A DNA stretch of 55,180 nt. It comes from Fibrobacter sp. (GTDB taxonomy: Bacteria; Fibrobacterota; Chitinivibrionia; Chitinivibrionales; Chitinispirillaceae). Positions 25,614 to 33,710 of the stretch are shown here, in pieces (positions within the stretch are counted from its first letter, which is position 1; each line of letters starts with the position of its first letter). The translations under genes and the position numbers were made by a program. The notes beneath the pieces were generated by a model. The model did not search any database and was not told the origin of the DNA. It saw only the letters and a program-made list of their open reading frames with translations. The stretch lies in NCBI GenBank assembly GCA_012513915.1, contig JAAZBG010000111.1, positions 1 to 55,180 on the forward strand, given 5' to 3'.

Positions 25614-27449
25614 ATGGATACAATGACTCCTCATCAACTGGTCGAAACTGCACTCGATGCATTGAACCGTGCAACTGCCATGGTTGAGCAAAATGAGGAG
25701 AATCGTTTAGTTATTTCCGGAATCGAAAAGGCTTCTCTACTTCTCAGGACTATTGTTCCGTCACTATCAGAAACCGGTATTGAAAAAAGTGTGCAGGAAC
25801 AGGATCGTTATGTTTACAATCCGGTTGTATTTGATGTCGATGCAATGTTAATGCCGATTCCGGGAAATGATCCGGTCGGAATAAATGCACGACTTTCCGG
25901 AGATGTCAATAATCTGCTGAGTTATGTCGTGAACAGGATGCGTGTTGCCAATTTCCAGCCGGATTACTCAGGACTCTTTACAAAAGCAAAGCAGCTCCTT
26001 TTGGAGCAAACCAAAGACCTCGGGATTGCTGTTCGTCTTATCGAAGCCGGGACAGACCAATATGGCTTTAACGCAATAGCAGATGGTTTGCTTCTCATTA
26101 ACGGGCTATTTTCTAATTTCTGGGAAAAGCTCTATCCTCAAAGCGAAGATGAGGACTGGGAAGCACGGGCAAACGAACTTGAAAAACTAGAGGAACTGCT
26201 GATTGCCAGGTTAACTACCCGTTATGGGCAATTGCATGAATATTCTCCACAATATAACGACCAGGCGGCTGCGGAGCATGATGCCGCAGTATTTAAAGTA
26301 ATAACAGTACAATTTGACAAACTCGAAAAGATCATACAGGAACGTTTTGATGATCAGGCTCCCAATCTCACTGAACTCCGGAATCATCTGTGGGGTTTCA
26401 GGGATCGGATCAATTTACAATGTGATATATTCAGGCAAAATATAAATCAGGAGAAAATGGCAGCCAGCCTTGAGAAAGAGCAGTCAATTACTACTGTTTT
26501 TGAGTCGTTTGAGCGAGAAAATGAACAGCGTAAAGCAGCTGATATTCCGGCAAATTCCTGCTTTGTAAGTCTGGAACCAAATGATATTACTGATGCTATA
26601 GTTCGAACTGACACATGTGCAAATTACTTTGTGGAAAAATCACCCGGGGATCCACTGGGATATCTGGTGCACCGGGTCTGTAAATGGTTTACTAATACAG
26701 CATATGACAGCACCGGTATCATTACTGAAGACAGACGCAACAAAATTACAGAAGCGTTTGCTTTACAGCAATGGAGCGATGTGTTAAAGGAATCGGAAAT
26801 AGTGTTTACAGAAGGCGGTCATAACTGGCTGGATCTGCAACGGTTTCAGGTTACGGCTGCACAGTGTCTTGGAACAGATTACGACACCGTCGCTTATTTT
26901 ATCTCTTCTGCAACAGTCGATTATGTATCTGCAAATCGCAAAATACTGGATGAGAAACTGGATGACGGTACTCCATGCGCATCACCTGAGACGATTGAAT
27001 GGATACGGACAGCGATGGCAAACAGGGGCAGTGGACAAAGTAACAATATATTCGGCGGCAGATCGTATTCCTACTATGTAAACGAATTGGAGCAGGCTGA
27101 AGAATTGGCTGCTAAAGGATCTGTCGGGGCAGGGATGAACCTGTTGCATTCACGTTTACAACAGGCATCATGCAGGCGAGAACAGTTCCTTTGGAGAATA
27201 CTACTCGCTGAGTTCTGCCTTGGAAACGGTCTCAAGGAGATCGCTCTGGCTGCTATTGATCATCTGGTTGAGAGTGTAGAAAAATACAACCTTCTTGAAT
27301 GGGAAGATCCGGAACTGTTTACACGTGTTTACAAGATAGGATACTCGGGATACCGGAGCCTGGGGGAGAAAAAAGCTCCAGTGGAAAAGCTTGAATTTTT
27401 TCGCAGGCGGATATGCCTGTATGATCCAAAATATACCATTGCGTCTTAA
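25614..27449 (+). CDS. tssA: T6SS assembly protein TssA
   Basis: TssA primes and coordinates growth of the tail sheath and tube. The 611-residue protein has the ImpA N-terminal domain starting with M-L-M-P-I-P-G-N-D-P-V-G at about 81-92. About 80 residues of helical extension precede it, longer than usual. The C-terminal region (about 300-610) is helical and resembles the extended TssA forms. An aagga box lies 12 bases before the ATG, and a second ATG at 25623 is possible. It lies 106 bases after tssL. Confidence 0.85.
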   Translation: MDTMTPHQLVETALDALNRATAMVEQNEENRLVISGIEKASLLLRTIVPSLSETGIEKSVQEQDRYVYNPVVFDVDAMLMPIPGNDPVGINARLSGDVNNLLSYVVNRMRVANFQPDYSGLFTKAKQLLLEQTKDLGIAVRLIEAGTDQYGFNAIADGLLLINGLFSNFWEKLYPQSEDEDWEARANELEKLEELLIARLTTRYGQLHEYSPQYNDQAAAEHDAAVFKVITVQFDKLEKIIQERFDDQAPNLTELRNHLWGFRDRINLQCDIFRQNINQEKMAASLEKEQSITTVFESFERENEQRKAADIPANSCFVSLEPNDITDAIVRTDTCANYFVEKSPGDPLGYLVHRVCKWFTNTAYDSTGIITEDRRNKITEAFALQQWSDVLKESEIVFTEGGHNWLDLQRFQVTAAQCLGTDYDTVAYFISSATVDYVSANRKILDEKLDDGTPCASPETIEWIRTAMANRGSGQSNNIFGGRSYSYYVNELEQAEELAAKGSVGAGMNLLHSRLQQASCRREQFLWRILLAEFCLGNGLKEIALAAIDHLVESVEKYNLLEWEDPELFTRVYKIGYSGYRSLGEKKAPVEKLEFFRRRICLYDPKYTIAS

Positions 27450-27554
27450 AATTTATTTCGCAGTGTTATCCTGAGCTGTAAAGAACTAAAACGTCGGTAA
27501 ACTAAGATAACAATATAATAAAGACAATGTTATGTATTGAAAGGAGCCACTTCC

Positions 27555-28070
27555 ATGCCTGAGAGCAAACAAAAAAAACTCGAACGGGTACGTCCGCCAA
27601 AGGTACAGATTTCCTATGAAGTCGAGACCCTTGACGCAATAGTAAAAAAGGAACTCCCTTTTGTAATGGGTGTTATCGCTGACCTGAGCGGTGACAATGA
27701 AATAAAGGACGCCAAAGGTCGGCCAGTCAAGATAAGTGATAGAAATTTTTCTCAGATAAACCAGGATAATTTTAATACTATCCTTAATGGTTGTAAACCA
27801 AGAGCAACCTTTCGTGTGGCGGATAAGCTATCAGGGGAAGATGGAAAAACAATGAACGTAGATCTTGAATTCCAGCATATGGATGATTTTCACCCTGAAA
27901 AAATTGCTGAAAAAATTGAACCTATGCGTAAACTGATGGAGGCACGGCGACGTCTTGCATCACTCAAGCAGAAGATGGACGGGAATACCGATCTTGAGAA
28001 TAGCCTTAATGAAATTCTTAAAAATGTTGATGTGCGGAAACAAATTAAAGCATCACTTGGGGCAAATTAA
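27555..28070 (+). CDS. tssB: T6SS contractile sheath small subunit TssB (VipA)
   Basis: TssB forms the contractile sheath with TssC. The chosen ATG at 27555 has AGGAG nine bases upstream and gives 171 residues; a TTG at 27537 is less likely. Family marks are R-P-P-K-V-Q-I-S-Y-E-V-E-T, K-K-E-L-P-F-V-M-G-V-I-A-D-L-S-G, R-N-F-S-Q-I-N-Q-D-N-F-N, and the helical end with R-R-R-L-A-S-L-K. tssC follows 51 bases later. Confidence 0.95.
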   Translation: MPESKQKKLERVRPPKVQISYEVETLDAIVKKELPFVMGVIADLSGDNEIKDAKGRPVKISDRNFSQINQDNFNTILNGCKPRATFRVADKLSGEDGKTMNVDLEFQHMDDFHPEKIAEKIEPMRKLMEARRRLASLKQKMDGNTDLENSLNEILKNVDVRKQIKASLGAN

Positions 28071-28121
28071 AAATATTCAAAAATCCCCAATCATAAATTT
28101 ACTAAATAAGAGAGGCTAATA

Positions 28122-29606
28122 ATGAGTGAAGAAAATATAGAGGTGTTGTCGCAGGATCGTTCTGTATCAGATACATCCGCTACGCAGGACATTATTGAAC
28201 AGGTTCTCAGCAGCATGGATTTAACCCAGAAGCGGGTTAAGGATGAACTTAACGAATATATAGATTCGATTATGAAGGGGCAGACTGTTGCTGATGACGC
28301 GCTTAAAGCTATTGACATTCAGATAGCACGGATAGATGAGCTTCTTTCCGCTCAAATGAATGAGATACTGCATAATGAAAAGTATCAGAAAGTCGAATCA
28401 GCATGGCGCGGACTTAAATATCTTGTTGATCAGAGTGAAACCAATGAGATGCTCAAAATAAAGGTAATCAATATTTCTAAAAAAGATCTTCTGAAAGACC
28501 TGAGCAATGCTGTGGAATTTGATCAGAGTAGTATGTTCAAGAAAATTTATGAAGAGGAATTCGGAACTGCCGGTGGATCACCGTTTGGAGCGCTTGTCGG
28601 CGATTACACATTTAATGTCGGTGACAATGAGGATATGACGATTCTTGAACATATGTCAGGAATCGCTGCAGCATCACATGCTCCCTTTATTACTGCCCCG
28701 TCTCCAAAATCATTTGGATTTGAGAGTTTTGAGCAATTGGGTGATCCCCGTGATTTAGCTGCAAAATTCGACAAGTCTACAAACCCGGAAATGATCCGCT
28801 GGTCTGCATTTCGTGATTCTGATGATTCCCGGTATGTCGGACTTTGCATGCCAAGAATTCTGCTTCGTCTCCCTTATGGTGACAACGGAGAAAAAGTTGA
28901 TACATTCAATTTTCAGGAAGCAGTGGATGGTACTGATCACTCGAAATACCTATGGGGAAATGCTGCATGGGCAATGGCTGCACGTATGACTGATGCCTTT
29001 TCGAAATATGGCTGGTGCGTTAATATAACCGGACGGGAAGGTGGTGGTACTGTTGAGGGACTTCCGATACATACATTCAAAACCGACACAGGTGATATCT
29101 CCTATAAATGTCCAACTGAAATTGCTATTACCGACAGACGCGACAATCAGCTTGACAATCTCGGATTTATACCGTTGTGCCATTATAAAGATACTAATTA
29201 TGCGGTGTTCTTCAAGACCCATTCGGCACAAAAACCTGTCAGGTATGACAACCCTGAGGCTACTGCAAATGCAGAGCTTTCGGTACATCTTACGTACTTA
29301 ATGGCAGTTTCGCGTTTTGCACATTACATGAAGGTAATTTTACGTGATAAACTGGGGACATTGCAGGAAGGTGAAGATATTGAAATGTTCCTTAATAAGT
29401 GGTTTTCGATGTATACCCTTGCAGACCCGACAGGTGCCGGCGAAAAACTGAAATCAGAAAAACCGCTTCGTGAGTTCAAGGTCTCGATCAGACCGGTTGA
29501 AGGTAAGCCCGGATCATATCAGGCCGATGTTCACCTGCGTCCACATTATCAATTGCAGGATATCAATATGAGTCTGCATCTGGTTGCAACTGTACCTAAG
29601 AAATGA
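28122..29606 (+). CDS. tssC: T6SS contractile sheath large subunit TssC (VipB)
   Basis: The 494-residue large sheath subunit. Recognisable stretches include E-S-A-W-R-G-L-K-Y-L-V-D-Q-S-E-T (about 90), D-L-S-N-A-V-E-F-D-Q-S, G-T-A-G-G-S-P-F-G-A-L-V-G-D-Y, Y-V-G-L-C-M-P-R-I-L-L-R-L-P-Y-G, and the C-terminal Y-Q-A-D-V-H-L-R-P-H-Y-Q-L. AGAGG precedes the ATG. Length and order after tssB are standard. Confidence 0.96.
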   Translation: MSEENIEVLSQDRSVSDTSATQDIIEQVLSSMDLTQKRVKDELNEYIDSIMKGQTVADDALKAIDIQIARIDELLSAQMNEILHNEKYQKVESAWRGLKYLVDQSETNEMLKIKVINISKKDLLKDLSNAVEFDQSSMFKKIYEEEFGTAGGSPFGALVGDYTFNVGDNEDMTILEHMSGIAAASHAPFITAPSPKSFGFESFEQLGDPRDLAAKFDKSTNPEMIRWSAFRDSDDSRYVGLCMPRILLRLPYGDNGEKVDTFNFQEAVDGTDHSKYLWGNAAWAMAARMTDAFSKYGWCVNITGREGGGTVEGLPIHTFKTDTGDISYKCPTEIAITDRRDNQLDNLGFIPLCHYKDTNYAVFFKTHSAQKPVRYDNPEATANAELSVHLTYLMAVSRFAHYMKVILRDKLGTLQEGEDIEMFLNKWFSMYTLADPTGAGEKLKSEKPLREFKVSIRPVEGKPGSYQADVHLRPHYQLQDINMSLHLVATVPKK

Positions 29607-29672
29607 TGTGTCGTTTTGTAACGATGCTCGGTTCATTAAATTCATCATACCTATAAAAAGAAGGAGCCTAAA

Positions 29673-30170
29673 ATGGCATTCGATGCTTATTTTAAACTTG
29701 ACGGTGTAGAAGGACAGGCAGAAGATTCCAAGCACGAGAAATGGATTCAACTGCTTAGTTACAACCATTCAATTGCCAATGAGACTACAGGAATGCATAG
29801 TTCCGGTGGTGCTCACATGGGCGGTCGTGTTCAGCATAATGATATTGTGCTTGCCAAACAAATCGATGGCACAAGTCCGATGCTTATGCTCGCCTGCTGC
29901 CAGGGAAAATCTCATCCTACAGCAACCATTGAGCTGGTCAGGGCCGGTGCATCAGGGAATGATGCAATTCCCTATCAGAAAATTGAATTGACCGATGTTG
30001 TAATTAAGTCCGTTTCTCCGGTAGGTGCAGATGGATCTGCGTTTCCGACGGAGACTGTGGCTTTGACATATGCAACAATCAAATGGACAGTAACGAAAAC
30101 CGGAAAAGATGGAAAACCTGCCGGTGAAATTGTCAGTGGCTGGGATCTGAAAAAGAATACCAAGCTGTAA
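29673..30170 (+). CDS. hcp: T6SS inner tube protein Hcp (TssD)
   Basis: Hcp hexamers stack to form the tube pushed out by the sheath and can carry small effectors. The 165-residue sequence shows the family pattern: F-D-A-Y-F-K-L-D-G-V-E-G, W-I-Q-L-L-S-Y-N-H, and K-I-E-L-T-D-V-V-I near the middle. Y-A-T-I-K-W and G-W-D-L-K-K-N come near the end. A strong aaggag site precedes the ATG. A hairpin terminator or attenuator lies right behind the gene, as is common for highly expressed hcp. Confidence 0.94.
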   Translation: MAFDAYFKLDGVEGQAEDSKHEKWIQLLSYNHSIANETTGMHSSGGAHMGGRVQHNDIVLAKQIDGTSPMLMLACCQGKSHPTATIELVRAGASGNDAIPYQKIELTDVVIKSVSPVGADGSAFPTETVALTYATIKWTVTKTGKDGKPAGEIVSGWDLKKNTKL

Positions 30171-30193
30171 GAATCGGGTATATATTTTTTATC

Positions 30194-30240
30194 GTGATAT
30201 CATGGTTACAAAGTGGCAACCGTGATATCACTATTTTTTA
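30194..30240 (+). terminator. Intrinsic terminator/attenuator between hcp and tssE
   Basis: A 14-bp stem with one mismatch (30194-30207 with 30218-30231, ten-base loop) is followed by tatttttta. It begins 24 bases after the hcp stop and ends before tssE. Partial termination here would raise hcp relative to the baseplate genes. It also makes the GTG at 30213, inside the loop, an unlikely start for tssE. Confidence 0.75.
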
Positions 30241-30254
30241 AACAGACACTAACT

Positions 30255-30716
30255 ATGAATGATCAGTATCAGATGACGATAATTGACAGGCTCTGTCAGG
30301 GAAAATCTTCCACATCAATTGCTGAAATGCGTGACATGGTACGAAGAGATTTAGAGGATCTGCTCAATACACGTCAGGGCCCGGGAGATATACCGCCATG
30401 GTTTGAAAATTTGAGCAGCTCTATGGCTGTTTATGGGCTTAACAGTATCGAAAGTGTAGATATGAGCGTGAAGGACGAGCTTCTTAATCTGTTGACAGAT
30501 GTAAAAACAAGCATTCAGTTGTTTGAGCCGCGACTTGAAAACGTCGACGTATCGATTGTTAAAGCTAATGATGATAATCAGACCCGGAGTCCATTTGTAT
30601 TGCATCTTCGTATTGATGCAGTAATGCGGATTGGAGCATATGTCGATAGGGTCGTATTTAATACGATGATTCAGAAAAGTGGTGCAACGGTGCACGAGGC
30701 ACTTGATCATGCATAA
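30255..30716 (+). CDS. tssE: T6SS baseplate protein TssE (gp25-like)
   Basis: TssE is the gp25-like wedge protein that starts sheath polymerisation. From ATG 30255 it has 153 residues. It shows V-R-R-D-L-E-D-L-L-N-T-R (the gp25 region), Y-G-L-N-S-I, and I-Q-L-F-E-P-R-L-E-N-V-D-V with the E-P-R-L motif. F-V-L-H-L-R-I-D-A follows. Its stop overlaps the tssF start by eight bases, which couples their translation. Confidence 0.9.
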   Translation: MNDQYQMTIIDRLCQGKSSTSIAEMRDMVRRDLEDLLNTRQGPGDIPPWFENLSSSMAVYGLNSIESVDMSVKDELLNLLTDVKTSIQLFEPRLENVDVSIVKANDDNQTRSPFVLHLRIDAVMRIGAYVDRVVFNTMIQKSGATVHEALDHA

Positions 30717-32640
30717 AGACCTGTACCCGTATTACGAACGGGAACTCCAGTATTTACGTCAGGAAACAGTCGAATTTGCCAGGAATTTCCCTGATGCAGC
30801 CGCTGCACTTCGTATTGAAAAGGATCGGGCACACGATCCTCATGTGGAACGTTTACTGGAAGGATGTGCTTTTCTGGCCGGTCGTATCAGGCGTAAACTT
30901 GATGATGAATTTCCTGAAATCGCCGAATCTGTCCTGAATATGCTCTTTCCACAATACCTGCTTCCTACGCCACCTATGGGAATCGTCCAGTTTCAGATTG
31001 ACGCTCAGGCGAGCAAGCTGACTTCAAGCTATCGTATTCCCAAAGGAACACTGCTCCATTCTTCACCGGTGCGCGGTGAACCATGCTGTTTCCGTACCTG
31101 CTATCCGGTGGATCTGGCACCGGTGGCACTATCCGATGTGCAGTGTGTAAAGTGGACACGTAAAAATGGTCCCGAGCCCGGCTGTACCTGGCAGGCACAG
31201 GCTGTGCTGGAGCTTTCTTTTAAAGCGTTAAGTGGGTTGACATTTGGTGATTTTTCACTTCCAGGCCTGCGTTTGTTTCTTCAGGGTGAACCGCTTGCAT
31301 CGCGTCTTTACGAAATGCTTGGAAGAAGCGTTGTTCGTATTGAGGTTGCATCGGCTGACAATAAATCAGCTGTCGAGAGTGACAGCGCACGCGGAATATT
31401 TCTGGCTTCAGATGCCATTTCACCTGTGGGCTTTGGTGCTGATGAGGAATTGATGCCTTTTCCTAATAATGCGTTCCAGGGTTATCGTTTGTTAAGAGAG
31501 TTTTTTGTTCTTCCGGAAAAATTCTTTTTCTATGACATAGATTTCAATACTACGATCGGGATGCTTGGATCTTCAAAGGAAATTAAACTGCGTTTTTATC
31601 TTGACGTTATGCCGGAGAATTCATCCGGTATCAGTCGTGAACAGTTTGCAATCGGATGTACTCCAGTGGTTAATCTTTTCACTAAGAAAGCTGAGCCCCA
31701 AAAAACACATCCGGGACGTCACGAGTATCGTATTATTTGTGAAGCCGGAAAACCTGACCGGTTTGAAGTGTATACAGTTGATAGGGTGGAATCAACCGAT
31801 CTCACTACCGGTGCGCAAAGAGTGGTTGAACCGTTCCATTCGTTCAAGCATGCCCTGACGCCGGAGGTACCGTTTTACTGGTTTACAAGAAGAGAAAAAA
31901 CCCTGGATCACATTGCTGCTGACAAGGAGCTTTCCACTGGTATCCGGAGTGCCGATGACACATCCAGAAGTGTAGCAGACGAAGTGTATCTGGAACTCTG
32001 TACACTTGATTACAGCAGTATTTCTCCTGATGATCAGTGTCTCAGTTTCACTATTACCTGCACCAACCGTAATCTTGTAAAGGAGATGCCGCTTCAGGAG
32101 GATGGCAGGAGCGATTTTTCGGTGATCAATCAGCCCGCATTCGGTCCTGTCAAGGTTCTGGCGTTAAAACGCGATCCGATCCGGACTCCACTCGGCCGGG
32201 AGGATGAGTACTGGACCGGTTCCGACACACGCAGGCAGTGGCGTGGCGCATACTGGCGTCTGATCTCGCACCTTTCGCTCAATTATCTGAGTCTCAGAAG
32301 TGGCGGAATAGATGCACTCCAGTCACTTCTTCAGTTATACGATGTAAAAGGTGAGGCAAAAAACGAGAATATCATTTTAGGTCTGACTGGTCTCGATGTG
32401 CGTCCGGTGAATCGTCTTATCAGGGGTACACTTTGCCAGGGAGTAGGTATCGAGCTCACGGTTGATGTCGAGCGGTTCAAGGAATCCTCTTTTTACCTGC
32501 TTACTGCTGTGCTGGACCATTTTCTGGCACACTATGTTTCAATTAATTCATTTACTCAGCTTACCGTTTTCGATAACACAGAACGAAGGAACAGGTTGAA
32601 ACAATGGCCGATACGGATGGGCGAACAGGTAGCGATATGA
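30709..32640 (+). CDS. tssF: T6SS baseplate protein TssF (VasA/ImpG)
   Basis: From ATG 30709 the protein has 643 residues; the frame is open ten codons further up but that part overlaps tssE. Family marks are Y-Y-E-R-E-L-Q-Y-L-R, F-A-R-N-F-P-D-A-A, D-P-H-V-E-R-L-L-E-G and A-F-L-A-G-R-I-R-R-K-L-D-D-E-F-P-E. L-F-P-Q-Y-L and Y-R-L-L-R-E-F-F (about 265) follow, and the C-terminus carries G-V-G-I-E-L-T-V-D. TssF forms the baseplate wedge with TssG and TssE. tssG starts at its stop. Confidence 0.94.
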   Translation: MHKDLYPYYERELQYLRQETVEFARNFPDAAAALRIEKDRAHDPHVERLLEGCAFLAGRIRRKLDDEFPEIAESVLNMLFPQYLLPTPPMGIVQFQIDAQASKLTSSYRIPKGTLLHSSPVRGEPCCFRTCYPVDLAPVALSDVQCVKWTRKNGPEPGCTWQAQAVLELSFKALSGLTFGDFSLPGLRLFLQGEPLASRLYEMLGRSVVRIEVASADNKSAVESDSARGIFLASDAISPVGFGADEELMPFPNNAFQGYRLLREFFVLPEKFFFYDIDFNTTIGMLGSSKEIKLRFYLDVMPENSSGISREQFAIGCTPVVNLFTKKAEPQKTHPGRHEYRIICEAGKPDRFEVYTVDRVESTDLTTGAQRVVEPFHSFKHALTPEVPFYWFTRREKTLDHIAADKELSTGIRSADDTSRSVADEVYLELCTLDYSSISPDDQCLSFTITCTNRNLVKEMPLQEDGRSDFSVINQPAFGPVKVLALKRDPIRTPLGREDEYWTGSDTRRQWRGAYWRLISHLSLNYLSLRSGGIDALQSLLQLYDVKGEAKNENIILGLTGLDVRPVNRLIRGTLCQGVGIELTVDVERFKESSFYLLTAVLDHFLAHYVSINSFTQLTVFDNTERRNRLKQWPIRMGEQVAI

Positions 32641-33710
32641 TTGAAACAATTCATATTAATGATGCCTGCAGCTCCGATTTCTTTCGTCTGATACGACGCC
32701 TTGAACTCTCATTTCCGGGAGCGTTGCAGATCGGCAGGGATGGACCATCGGTCAATGAGGCCGTGCGTATAAAACCTGAGGCATCATTTCGCTTTCAACC
32801 GGGTGCTATTGCAAAAATTGAAGAAAGCACCGATAGTAAATTACCCTTTGTCATGACCATTACTTTTTTTGGCTTGTATGGCAGAAACGGAACACTGCCA
32901 TGGCATTATACAAGTCGTATTATCCATGAGGTGCGGCCATCTCTATCTGATATCCGGTATTCGGGGGGTGGTCTCCGGGAATTTCTCGATATACTTAATC
33001 ACCGGTTTACGTCGTTTTTTTATCGGGCGGGAATTAAATATCGCTGGCCGCTTGTTTATCGTCAACATGGTGAGGATGACGTCACAGGAAATTTAATAGC
33101 GTTTACAGGGCTCAAAACGCTTCATACCCGCAATAAATTCTGTATTCCTGACGTTGCACTGCTTCGCTATGCAGGGCTTTTTACCATTCCCAACTCAGCA
33201 TCGTCTCTCACCAGCCTGCTTTCTGATTTTCTTAACACAACGGTAAAGATCAGCCAGTTTGAGGGTGAATGGCTCGAAATTGATGAATCCGACCGAAACA
33301 AAATAGGACGCCGAAAAGGAACCTGTTGTCTTGGCCGCTCCTTTACAATAGGAAGACGGATTTACAGTCGTCAGCATAAATTCCGTATCGTTATCGGTCC
33401 AATTAATTACGATCAGTATACCGGGCTTCTGCCCGGTCAGAAAAAATTCAGGGAACTTACCATGCTCGTTCGAATGCGCTCCGGTATCACCCTGAAATCT
33501 GAATATGCACTAAAGGTTGACAGACAAACAGTGCCTCACGCAGCATTAGGAAGGAAAAGTGCGGGACTCGGCCGTAATTTTTTCCTTTTGTCACATAATA
33601 AGCAGGGGCCTGTATCCTGTCCCGTATTTAAAAGTGAAACACCGACACAGCATCCCGAAATCATGAATTTGGAGGGAGAGCAAGCACAGGGGAGGTTTGA
33701 ATATGTTTAA
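32637..33710 (+). CDS. tssG: T6SS baseplate protein TssG (VasB/ImpH)
   Basis: I prefer ATG 32637 because it overlaps the tssF stop by four bases (ATGA); ATG 32604 would add 11 residues. The resulting 357-residue protein has F-F-R-L-I-R-R-L-E near the N-terminus, then F-G-L-Y-G-R-N-G-T-L-P-W-H-Y, R-E-F-L-D-I-L-N-H-R-F, and the C-terminal Y-T-G-L-L-P-G-Q. These are TssG marks. It overlaps the first vgrG by eight bases. Confidence 0.92.
   Translation: MIETIHINDACSSDFFRLIRRLELSFPGALQIGRDGPSVNEAVRIKPEASFRFQPGAIAKIEESTDSKLPFVMTITFFGLYGRNGTLPWHYTSRIIHEVRPSLSDIRYSGGGLREFLDILNHRFTSFFYRAGIKYRWPLVYRQHGEDDVTGNLIAFTGLKTLHTRNKFCIPDVALLRYAGLFTIPNSASSLTSLLSDFLNTTVKISQFEGEWLEIDESDRNKIGRRKGTCCLGRSFTIGRRIYSRQHKFRIVIGPINYDQYTGLLPGQKKFRELTMLVRMRSGITLKSEYALKVDRQTVPHAALGRKSAGLGRNFFLLSHNKQGPVSCPVFKSETPTQHPEIMNLEGEQAQGRFEYV

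Noticed and set aside
30213-30254. GTG 30213 as the tssE start
   Set aside because: It falls in the loop of the hcp terminator hairpin and adds residues unlike TssE; ATG 30255 is better.
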